Below are positions 7,438 through 14,471 of a stretch of 64,000 bases of DNA, piece after piece. A program made the translations under genes and the position numbers. Under the pieces are notes generated by a model that saw only the letters and a program-made list of their open reading frames with translations, had not been told where the DNA came from and did no database searches. Source of the stretch: Burkholderiales bacterium PBB2 (GTDB taxonomy: Bacteria; Pseudomonadota; Gammaproteobacteria; Burkholderiales; Burkholderiaceae_C); contig NKIM01000026.1 of assembly GCA_002255955.1 (NCBI GenBank), forward strand, positions 1 through 64,000, given 5' to 3'. Positions within the stretch are counted from its first letter, which is position 1, and every line of letters begins with the position of its first letter.

Positions 7438-8619
7438 ATGAAAACTGAAGTTCGCAATGCTGCTGAGCTGGCTGCCTGGTTGACGCTCCCCGGACCTGCG
7501 GTCATCCAGGATCTCGACCTCACGGCCGCGGCAGCGGAGTTCGCCAAGCGCGACCTCGCCGGCTGCGCCTTCCTGGGCTGCGTCATGGCCCCTGACCTGG
7601 CCAAGGCGGCGGGGGAAGCTCACTGTCTGGTACTTCCGCCCATCGAGGCGTCGGACGAAGCCCCCTTCAATCCGTACTCGGTGAGCATGTACACGCCGTG
7701 CGAACTTTACGATGGCTACGACCCGGACGATGTCGGCACCTACGACAGGTATTTCGACCGCAAGGTGTATCTCTCGTACATGTCCCTTGGTCCGCCGGCC
7801 GAGCTCAAGCCGGTGGCGGCCGATGTCCTGCTGCTGCGCCGGATGCATGACGCCACGATTGCCACCGCGCTGGACGCCTTCGTCAAGGGCGCCCAGGGGC
7901 GCATCGTCGCCATCATGGGTGGCCACGATCGTGCCCGCAGCGACGCGCTCTACCTCGAAGTGGCCATGCTGGCGCTGGAGTTGACGCGCAAGGACTACAT
8001 CATCGCGACCGGCGGTGGCCCAGGCCTCATGGAGGCCGCCAATCTGGGCGCCTATGCCGCCGGCTTTGCTGACCCCGAAGCCGTGGTTAAGGCGTCCGTC
8101 GAGCAACTGAAGGCGGCGCCGACCTACAAGGACGCCAACTGGCTGAAAGTCGGCTACAAGGTCTGGAAGGGGCTGGGCAAGCCGGTCGATTTCCAGAAGA
8201 GCCGCAACCTCGGCATCCCCACCTGGTTCTACGGGCACGAGCCGCCCAACCTGTTTGCCACGGACATCGCGAAGTACTTTGAGAACAGCGTCCGGGAGGA
8301 GGGCCTGCTGGCCATCGCGCATTCCGGCGTGCTTTTCGCCGAGGGCAATGGCGGCACCGTGCAGGAGATTTTCCAGGATGCCTGTCAAAACTACTACCGC
8401 ACGTACGCTCAGCTGAAGAGCCCGATGGTGCTGTTGGGGACGGCGTACTGGAACTCGGCCTATTCCGACTACAGCAATCCAGCCGACCGCCGGCGGCCGC
8501 TGTACCCGGTCCTGAAGAAGCTGGCTTTCGAGAAGGGCTTCGCCGACTACGTGCACATCACCGACAGCACAACCGACGCGATCGATTTCCTCGTCAAGCA
8601 CCCGCCGGTCAAGGCCTAG
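7438..8619 (+). CDS. LOG/SLOG-type Rossmann nucleotide-binding protein
   Basis: The protein has 393 residues. The N-terminal 145 residues are of unrecognised type. From about residue 154 there is a LOG-like Rossmann fold: GRIVAIMGGHDRARSD (154-169), ATGGGPGLMEAANLGAY (190-206) and FAEGNGGTVQEIFQD (300-314). In LOG phosphoribohydrolases the last motif is PGGxGTxxE; here it reads EGNGGTVQE. The Glu and the GT are kept, while the Pro and one Gly are replaced. LOG enzymes release a base from nucleoside monophosphates. Wider SLOG proteins sense or process nucleotide signals in conflict systems (Thoeris ThsA carries one). The gene precedes two nucleotidyltransferases and a phospholipase on the same strand, so a role in making, sensing or removing a nucleotide signal is a reasonable inference. 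No catalytic claim can be made from sequence. Confidence 0.8.
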   Translation: MKTEVRNAAELAAWLTLPGPAVIQDLDLTAAAAEFAKRDLAGCAFLGCVMAPDLAKAAGEAHCLVLPPIEASDEAPFNPYSVSMYTPCELYDGYDPDDVGTYDRYFDRKVYLSYMSLGPPAELKPVAADVLLLRRMHDATIATALDAFVKGAQGRIVAIMGGHDRARSDALYLEVAMLALELTRKDYIIATGGGPGLMEAANLGAYAAGFADPEAVVKASVEQLKAAPTYKDANWLKVGYKVWKGLGKPVDFQKSRNLGIPTWFYGHEPPNLFATDIAKYFENSVREEGLLAIAHSGVLFAEGNGGTVQEIFQDACQNYYRTYAQLKSPMVLLGTAYWNSAYSDYSNPADRRRPLYPVLKKLAFEKGFADYVHITDSTTDAIDFLVKHPPVKA

Positions 8620-8690
8620 GCTGGCTGGCCGCTCACCCTTGGACGGTGAGCGCGGCGAACAACACAACTCGAACACGGAAGAGGGACGGA

Positions 8691-9833
8691 ATGGCCGATA
8701 TCGGAAAGCGCTTGATCCAGCTGCGCGCGCGGCGGGTAGGAGACGATCGCCCGCAACGCACGGCGTTGAGTGCCGCGCAGACGCTCGACGTCATGGCGAA
8801 GTCGCTGTACCAGTCGGACGAGAAGTGGGAAAGGAACCGACAGGCCCGCCCCTACACCGCCTATGCACTGGGTGCGATGCAAGAAGTCGGGGAGACCTAT
8901 ACCAGGGTCAGCGTGGAGGAGGCCGAGCGCGTGGGCAAGCAGCTTGTCCCACGGCTGGCCCGCCGCGGCATTCCTGCTGAGTACCGCCTGCAGGGATCCG
9001 TGCCGCTGAACGTGCACATCCGCCGTGTGAGTGACGTGGACCTGCTGTTGCTGGACACCAGCCATCGGACGTACGACAGGCAAGGCGTCATGGCGGCGAG
9101 CGGCGCCTATCTCTATCAACCTGCGAGGAGCTCGGTAAGCGTGCTCGGCTCGCTGCGCGCGGGGGTGGTATCGAGCTTGAGGGAAGCCTTCCCGGCTGCG
9201 ACAGTCGATTCCTCGGGCGCAAAGGCCGTCACCGTTTCCGGTGGATCGCTGCAGCGCGTGGTCGACGTCGTCTCCTCGCACTGGCATGACACCATCCAGT
9301 ACCAGAGTTCTCGCATGGAGCGGGATCGCGGCGTCACGATTCTCGACTCCAAGAAGGTCACGACGATCGACAACCTGCCATTCCTGCACATCCACAGGGT
9401 GGGAGAGCGATGCGACGGAATATTCGGAGGGCTGCGCAAGTCGATCCGCCTGTGCAAGCAGGTCAAGGCCGACATGGAGATGGAAGGCAAGACGGTCTCG
9501 TTCCCGAGCTTCGACATCGCAGCGACGATGTATCACGCCGACATGGGGCAGCTCCGAATGGGCCTGGTGTACGAGCTGGCCATCCTGGCCGAGACGCAGC
9601 GCTTCCTTGACTATTTGCACCATAACAAGGACTACGCCAGGACGCTGGTGACGCCGGACGGCCTGCGCCGCATCTTCGACGATCCGAAGAAGCTGGACGG
9701 CCTCACCCAACTCTCGGTTGAGATGGACGATCTGCTCAAGCAGGTCGCGCGGGAGCATGGCTACGGCGTTTCCACGTATCTCTCCACGGAAGACCTTCGC
9801 ACCAAGCTCAAACTCACGAACGTCGAGGCATGA
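8691..9833 (+). CDS. CD-NTase-like nucleotidyltransferase 1
   Basis: The protein has 380 residues from the ATG at 8691 (GAGGG 5 bases upstream); a start 45 bases earlier is open but has no such site. The polymerase-beta-type active site is complete: G102-S103, then 11 residues, then D115-V-D117 in RRVSDVDLLLLD, and a third acidic residue, D192, in QRVVDVVSS. The GS-x11-DxD spacing is that of cGAS/DncV-like and OAS-type enzymes, which make cyclic or linear oligonucleotides. The N-terminal 95 residues are helical and charged. The C-terminal half (about 200-380) would be the helical lid domain. The stop lies 4 bases before the phospholipase start, so the two are in one operon. Product and clade cannot be told by eye. 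A non-signalling nucleotidyltransferase (for example a MNT-type toxin or antitoxin) is less likely at this size. Confidence 0.8.
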   Translation: MADIGKRLIQLRARRVGDDRPQRTALSAAQTLDVMAKSLYQSDEKWERNRQARPYTAYALGAMQEVGETYTRVSVEEAERVGKQLVPRLARRGIPAEYRLQGSVPLNVHIRRVSDVDLLLLDTSHRTYDRQGVMAASGAYLYQPARSSVSVLGSLRAGVVSSLREAFPAATVDSSGAKAVTVSGGSLQRVVDVVSSHWHDTIQYQSSRMERDRGVTILDSKKVTTIDNLPFLHIHRVGERCDGIFGGLRKSIRLCKQVKADMEMEGKTVSFPSFDIAATMYHADMGQLRMGLVYELAILAETQRFLDYLHHNKDYARTLVTPDGLRRIFDDPKKLDGLTQLSVEMDDLLKQVAREHGYGVSTYLSTEDLRTKLKLTNVEA

Positions 9834-9837
9834 CCCC

Positions 9838-10785
9838 ATGGCGGAAATCCCGGAATTTGCAGCGCCCGACCGGCCGCTGCGCGTCTTGACGCTCGATGGC
9901 GGTGGCGCCAAGGGCTTCTACACGCTCGGTGTGCTCACCGAGATCGAGGCCATGGTCGGCGGGCCGCTGCATGAAAAGTTCGATCTGATCTTCGGTACGA
10001 GCACCGGATCCATCATTGCATCGCTGATCGCGCTGGGCCAATCCGTTGACGAGATCCTGACGTTGTACCGCGCACATGTGCCGACGGTGATGTCCGAGAA
10101 GACGCGCGCCGGCCGAACGCGGGCGCTGACCGAGTTGGCCAAGACGGTCTTCGGCGATGCCAGCTTCGCGGCAGTGAAGACCGGCATCGGCGTCGTGACC
10201 ACGAAGTGGTTGACCGAGCGGCCCATGATCTTCAAGGCCAGCGTGGCCCAAGCCCATGGTCGAGCGGGCACCTTCGTGCCGGGATTCGGCGTGTCGATCG
10301 CGGACGCCGTCAGGGCATCTTGCTCGGCCTACCCATTCTTCGAGCGCACCATTGTCAAGACGTCGAAGGGCGAAAGCATCGAGCTCATCGACGGCGGCTA
10401 TTGCGCGAACAATCCGACGCTGTATGCCATCGCGGATGCGGTGCACGCGCTCAAGCGAGACCGTCAGGACATTCGCATAGTCAGCGTCGGCGTGGGCGTG
10501 TACCCCGAGCCGAAGCCGCCGTTCTGGATGCGGCTGGCCAAGAGGTACGTGGTAAGCGTCGAGCTGCTGCAGAAGACGCTGGAGATCAACACGCAGTCCA
10601 TGGATCAACTGCGCCAGGTGCTGTTCCACGACGTGCCCACCGTCCGCATCAGCGACACCTTCGCCCAGCCGGAGATGGCCACGGACCTGCTGGAACATGA
10701 CCTGGCCAAGCTGGACGTGCTGTTCCAGCGCGGTAGAGAGTCCTTCGCGTCGCGCGAGAAGCAGCTGCGCGAGTACCTGATGTAG
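9838..10785 (+). CDS. Patatin-like phospholipase (CapV-like effector)
   Basis: The protein has 315 residues. It has the oxyanion-hole motif DGGGAKG (20-26), the nucleophile elbow GTSTG with Ser-55 (53-57), and the catalytic Asp in DGG (185-187), which is the full Ser-Asp dyad of patatins. [19 protein letters not shown] near the start is typical of bacterial cytosolic patatins. In type I CBASS the CapV patatin is activated by a cyclic dinucleotide and degrades membrane phospholipids, which kills or stalls the infected cell. Here the gene sits between two GS-x11-DxD nucleotidyltransferases, 4 bases after one and 14 bases before the other. GAGG lies 10 bases upstream. The effector role is inference from context; the fold is clear. 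No HORMA, E1/E2 or JAB ancillary genes adjoin. Confidence 0.88.
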   Translation: MAEIPEFAAPDRPLRVLTLDGGGAKGFYTLGVLTEIEAMVGGPLHEKFDLIFGTSTGSIIASLIALGQSVDEILTLYRAHVPTVMSEKTRAGRTRALTELAKTVFGDASFAAVKTGIGVVTTKWLTERPMIFKASVAQAHGRAGTFVPGFGVSIADAVRASCSAYPFFERTIVKTSKGESIELIDGGYCANNPTLYAIADAVHALKRDRQDIRIVSVGVGVYPEPKPPFWMRLAKRYVVSVELLQKTLEINTQSMDQLRQVLFHDVPTVRISDTFAQPEMATDLLEHDLAKLDVLFQRGRESFASREKQLREYLM

Positions 10786-10799
10786 GGGCAGAGTTCGCC

Positions 10800-11693
10800 A
10801 TGGCCATTCCCGAGTCTCAGTTGGTGACCTGGTCACACCAGGGGTCCATCGCCCAATCGTCGACCACCTACAACAGCATCAAGGGGGTCCTCGAAGGCAA
10901 CGGCACGCCGTACGCGGGCAAGAACTACAAAGTCTTCCTGCAGGGCTCTTACGGCAACGACACCAACATCTGGGCGGAGAGCGACGTCGACATCGTCATC
11001 TGCTTGAACGATTGCTGGCAGCGGGATATTGAGGCCTTGTCGCCAGATGACACGGCCGCGTATCAGGGTGCGTTCGTCGACGCCACCTATGGGCATGTCG
11101 AGTTCAAGAACGATGTGGTTGCTGCGTTGACGGCCCGGTACGGGGCAGACGTCAAGGTCGGCGACAAAGCCATCGCCCTCGCGGCCAATGGTACCCGGCG
11201 CAAGGCGGATGTCATCGCTGCGATCCAGTTCAGGCGCTACTACAGGTTCAAGTCCGCCTCCAATTCGACCTACGACGAAGGCATCTGCTTCTACAACGCG
11301 GCCGGTGAGCGCATTGCAAACTATCCGCGCCAGCACTCGGCCAATCTCACGCAGAAGCACAAGGACACCTCGCAATGGTTCAAGCCCGTCGCGCGGGTCT
11401 TCAAGAATATGCGCAGCCGCCTCGTCGACGACGGCCTCCTCAAACCGGGCGTGGCGCCGTCTTATTACATCGAAGCGCTGCTCCACAACGTGCCGAGCGG
11501 GCTATTCGGCACCAACTACCAGAGCTCTGTCGCCAATGTCATCGACTGGTATCGCAACGAGGCTGACAAGACGCAGCTTGTCTGCGCCAACCACCAGTAC
11601 TACCTGCTGCGCAACGGCGCGCACACCTGCTGGAACCAGGCCAACTGCGATGCGTTCGTCGACGCTGCCGTGGAGCTTTGGCATAGCTGGTGA
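10800..11693 (+). CDS. CD-NTase-like nucleotidyltransferase 2
   Basis: The protein has 297 residues. The active site is G49-S50 (LQGSYGND), 11 residues, then D62-V-D64 (SDVDIVI), with the third acidic residue D137 in [10 protein letters not shown]. This is a compact CD-NTase layout with a helical C-terminal half ([13 protein letters not shown] and [18 protein letters not shown]). It is not a duplicate of the 8691-9833 gene: outside the catalytic motifs the two share little. It starts 14 bases after the phospholipase and ends the cassette; dispersed repeat C follows about 100 bases later. It presumably makes a nucleotide second messenger. Whether it and the upstream enzyme make the same, different or a joint product is open. 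Confidence 0.85.
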   Translation: MAIPESQLVTWSHQGSIAQSSTTYNSIKGVLEGNGTPYAGKNYKVFLQGSYGNDTNIWAESDVDIVICLNDCWQRDIEALSPDDTAAYQGAFVDATYGHVEFKNDVVAALTARYGADVKVGDKAIALAANGTRRKADVIAAIQFRRYYRFKSASNSTYDEGICFYNAAGERIANYPRQHSANLTQKHKDTSQWFKPVARVFKNMRSRLVDDGLLKPGVAPSYYIEALLHNVPSGLFGTNYQSSVANVIDWYRNEADKTQLVCANHQYYLLRNGAHTCWNQANCDAFVDAAVELWHSW

Positions 11694-11796
11694 GGGTAAG
11701 AATCAGATGTTCCTTGGGTCACACCCGTTTCTGCTGGCGACCTGCGATATCGACACGCCTAGCAATGCCCGCAACGAAACCCGGTGGGCGGTGTAC

Positions 11797-11874
11797 TCGC
11801 CGAGCGAATTTCAGCTATGGGCACATTGCGGCCACTTGCTTGGCGGATCCATGCGACTACAACCAGCCCAAAGG
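11797..11874 (+). repeat. Dispersed repeat, copy C (right of the nucleotidyltransferase cassette)
   Basis: GCGAATTTCAGCTATGGGCA, CATTGCGGCC and CTACAACCAGCCCAAA line up with copy B read on the other strand and with copy A. Together B and C bracket 6165-11693 as imperfect inverted repeats. The flanking 11694-12033 holds no supported gene. Confidence 0.65.
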
Positions 11875-12033
11875 TGCGTCTTCCGAGGCTGGTTAGTACG
11901 AGTCAGTACAGGCAAGCAAAGTGGGCAGTAGGAATCGGCACGGATGATCAATGAGGCCGAAAGCCCCAATCTTTGTCCCTGTGAAGCTGGTCGGATCGCC
12001 TAGGAGATGAGCATGGTGCTTAGTGCATAGAGG

Positions 12034-12312
12034 CTGGAGGAGCAGCGGGGCGCCTCCGCCGAGCTTCGTACACAGGTAAGCACGTCAGTTGAGCGCCGCA
12101 ACAAGGCTCGCGAAGAAATCGAGAAAGCCCGAAGTTTCGAGCCGCTCAACGCAGAGGGGGCAATTGCCGTCCTACAAGAGACCCTCAAGGTCGCCTACAT
12201 CCACGATCTGCACATCACAGCGAAGTACGCCAGCCTGATATCGACCAAAGGGACCCGCCCCATGTCTCCAGACTCAGGGCAGCGACTCTCAACGAAGCCT
12301 TACGCTAGCTAG
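12034..12312 (+). pseudogene. Open frame without a start, probable gene remnant
   Basis: After a TAG at 12028-12030 this frame stays open for 92 codons to a TAG at 12310-12312. The peptide looks coding: charged and helical with ERRNKAREEIEKARSFEPLN and TLKVAYIHDLHITAKYASL. The only ATG is 17 codons from the end. It looks like the tail of a larger gene whose beginning has been lost. Family not recognised. Confidence 0.35.
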
Positions 12313-12397
12313 CGTGCAAGCTCAGCACAAGCCACCCAGGCAGTCGGTACAGTCGCTGTCGGCTTCGTGCTGACAGCTTGTTTGAAGGGAAGAGCCC

Positions 12398-12883
12398 ATG
12401 CCAAAGAACCTGACCACGACCTTGATCCTGTTGTTGGTCTTCGGGCTGGCCATGACGATGATCGCCCTCAAGAGCATGAGCGCTGGGCGCCGCAGGGCCA
12501 GGGGCGACATCCGCGCGCGCAAGCTGCTAACGAATCGAGAACAGGCAATGTTTCACCGCCTGCAGCAGGCCTTCCCTGAGCACATCGTGCTCACCCAGGT
12601 TGCCTTCTCCGCACTAATCACGGCCAAAGACCTACCCACTCGCGCCATCTTCAATCGCAAAGTGGCGGACTTCGTCCTGGCGAGCAAGGCCTTCGACGTC
12701 GTGGCGGTCATCGAGCTCGATGACGCCAGCCACCGTGGCCGGGAAGATCATGACCGCGGGCGTGACATCTTGCTGGAGCGCGCGGGCTATCGCGTGACGC
12801 GGTTCAAAAACGTACCGGACGTTGAAGCAGTCCAGCTCGCGGTGCGCCCGCCTATCGCAGCGGACCCGGCGCTTCGGGTTTGA
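12398..12883 (+). CDS. Membrane-anchored DUF2726 protein
   Basis: The protein has 161 residues. A membrane helix at about residues 6-24 (TTTLILLLVFGLAMTMIALK) is followed by a DUF2726 domain from about 40: LTNREQAMFHRLQQAFPEH, then NRKVADFVLASKAFDVVAVI and ELDDASH, then RAGYRVTRFKN. The pattern KVADFVL...VAVIELDD.SH resembles the D...ExK core of PD-(D/E)XK nuclease-like folds, and DUF2726 is thought to belong there. It might therefore act on DNA at the membrane, but no function is established. GGGAAGAG lies before the start. It stands alone between the nucleotidyltransferase cassette and a toxin-antitoxin pair. Confidence 0.8.
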   Translation: MPKNLTTTLILLLVFGLAMTMIALKSMSAGRRRARGDIRARKLLTNREQAMFHRLQQAFPEHIVLTQVAFSALITAKDLPTRAIFNRKVADFVLASKAFDVVAVIELDDASHRGREDHDRGRDILLERAGYRVTRFKNVPDVEAVQLAVRPPIAADPALRV

Positions 12884-13047
12884 CGCTGCAGGTAGACGGC
12901 GGTTGTCGCATCACAGGGCCACGCCCCCAGCGCGCAGCGCGTTGGCGATAGCCGGTTGGCTCTCGCTACGCCTCTGCATGATGAAAAATTCTGTTTTGGG
13001 TTACTATTCTTTCAGCAGAAATAAGAAAGAGCACCCAAGGAAGAGCT

Positions 13048-13422
13048 ATGCAAGCCAGCCCCGTAATGGAAGTTGACCGCACCCATGTGCTGGGCAAGGC
13101 CACGCAACGTGCCGCCGAAGCCCTGGGCCTGAACGGCCGCGAGTTGGCACTGACCGTCGGATTCAGTGAGCCGACGGTGTCACGCATCGTGAAAGGTGAG
13201 CGTGGCATCGATCCCACTTCCAAGGAAGGCCAACTCAGCCTCATGCTGGTGCGGGTGTTTCGCTCACTCGACGCGCTGGTGGGCGGCGACGCCGCAAAGC
13301 GTCTAACCTGGATGAAATCGCACAACTCCGCCCTGAACGGTGTTCCGGCGACACTCATCGTCACGGCTGAAGGCCTGGGTCGAACACTGGCCTACCTCGA
13401 CGGCATGCGCGCTCCGATCTGA
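13048..13422 (+). CDS. Xre-type antitoxin of a RES toxin-antitoxin pair
   Basis: The protein has 124 residues and belongs to the Xre/MbcA/ParS-like antitoxin family. The N-terminal helix-turn-helix has LNGRELALTVGFSEPTVSRI and VKGERGIDP. The C-terminal half (RVFRSLDALVGGDAAKRLTW, NSALNGVPATLI and LGRTLAYLDGM) is the conserved region that occupies the active-site cleft of RES toxins. AAGGAAGAG lies 6 bases before the start. The final TGA overlaps the ATG of the toxin by one base. It should bind its own promoter with the toxin. An AT-rich promoter-like stretch with a CTTTC/GAAAG inverted repeat lies at about 13005-13035. Confidence 0.92.
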   Translation: MQASPVMEVDRTHVLGKATQRAAEALGLNGRELALTVGFSEPTVSRIVKGERGIDPTSKEGQLSLMLVRVFRSLDALVGGDAAKRLTWMKSHNSALNGVPATLIVTAEGLGRTLAYLDGMRAPI

Positions 13423-14147
13423 TGACCACGGCTCCAATCGAAATTCCGTTCGCTTGGGAACCAGCCTGGTTTCAGACTTGCGCGCCGGCCGAAATGACAG
13501 CCTGGCGAGGCGTGGAAAGCCAAGCACAAGTCGCCACATGGCGGCTCGTCGATTCGAGCGCCGAACACGACGCATTGGAAGGAATGCTGGAGGCTTCGAA
13601 GCCACCGCTGCCTGAAGGCTGCCAGGGACTTCACTATTTGCTGTTCACACCGTTTCGATACACCTCGCCCTACCAGTCGCGGTTTCGGCGCCCGAACGAG
13701 GCTGGCATCTGGTATGGCGCCGAATCGGTGGAGACCGTGTGCGCCGAGCTCGCATATTGGCGCCATCGCTTCATTCTCGATTCAGCAGGCTTGGCCAAGG
13801 ATGCCGATGGACTGCTGACGCTGCACACGCTTTTTCAGACTCGTGTCCAAGGTCAGTCAATGAACCTGACTGAGGCCCCTTGGGATGCTGGGCGCGCCCT
13901 GTGGACACACGGCGCCGACTACAGCAGCACACAGGCAGTCGCCGCCGAGGCTCGCGTTCATGGCGTCGAGTGGATTCGTTACGAGTCGGTGCGTTGCCCC
14001 GGGACGCACTGCGCAGCGGTTCTTAGCCCGCGGGCACTGCGCTCAGTTCCGCCCTTCGGCATGCAGGAATGGGTCTGTAGTACAACCCGCGCTCGGGTGA
14101 TCGTCACCCACAAGGACAGCGGCACGACCTTCAGCTGGGATTTCTAG
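13422..14147 (+). CDS. RES-domain toxin (NAD-degrading family)
   Basis: The protein has 241 residues. RES toxins carry conserved Arg, Glu and Ser residues. Here TAWRGVES supplies the Arg, GIWYGAESVETVCAELAYW the Glu, and RYESVRCPGTHCAAVLSPRA the later Ser segment. The family degrades NAD+ and is structurally related to ADP-ribosyltransferases. The protein is longer than the typical 150-180 residues because of an N-terminal extension of about 45 residues (IEIPFAWEPAWFQ), found in one subgroup. It is co-translated with the upstream Xre antitoxin through an ATGA overlap. It probably works as an addiction or abortive-infection module that stabilises the island. Confidence 0.9.
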   Translation: MTTAPIEIPFAWEPAWFQTCAPAEMTAWRGVESQAQVATWRLVDSSAEHDALEGMLEASKPPLPEGCQGLHYLLFTPFRYTSPYQSRFRRPNEAGIWYGAESVETVCAELAYWRHRFILDSAGLAKDADGLLTLHTLFQTRVQGQSMNLTEAPWDAGRALWTHGADYSSTQAVAAEARVHGVEWIRYESVRCPGTHCAAVLSPRALRSVPPFGMQEWVCSTTRARVIVTHKDSGTTFSWDF

Positions 14148-14471
14148 CGTCAGATGCAATGCTGCGACGGGGTACTCCTGCAGTTAGACACTACCGTCAC
14201 TGAAATCGGTACCTCGTGCAATTTGGCTGGGCTTGTGGGTCAGCACTTATCGTCTGTTCCGTGTCAGTTGGCAGCTTCGTGCCCGAAGTCGAAGTCCGTC
14301 GAATTTCAGCAATAGGCTGGTTGCAGACCTTCGCGCCAGGCTTGCCAGGGACTGCTTCCGGCTCAAGCGGACACTCATCATCAGCCGGCCCATGGCCGCG
14401 AGCCGAGTAGCGAGCTGTCCGACGGGAGCCTCAGCCGCAAACGGGGTGGTTTCAGCGCTACCGTGCTGACG
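14148..14471. other. Intergenic stretch with a partial dispersed repeat
   Basis: No gene is supported here. On the minus strand, 14275-14326 contains TGCAACCAGCCTA and TTCGGGCAC, fragments of the repeat family seen at 3127, 6002 and 11797, but rearranged. Both neighbouring genes converge on this stretch; no clear terminator is visible. Confidence 0.4.

Noticed and set aside
3127-14326. Dispersed repeats as integron attC sites
   Set aside because: No consistent RYYYAAC/GTTRRRY core pairs at the ends, copies lie in both orientations, and no intact integron integrase is present.
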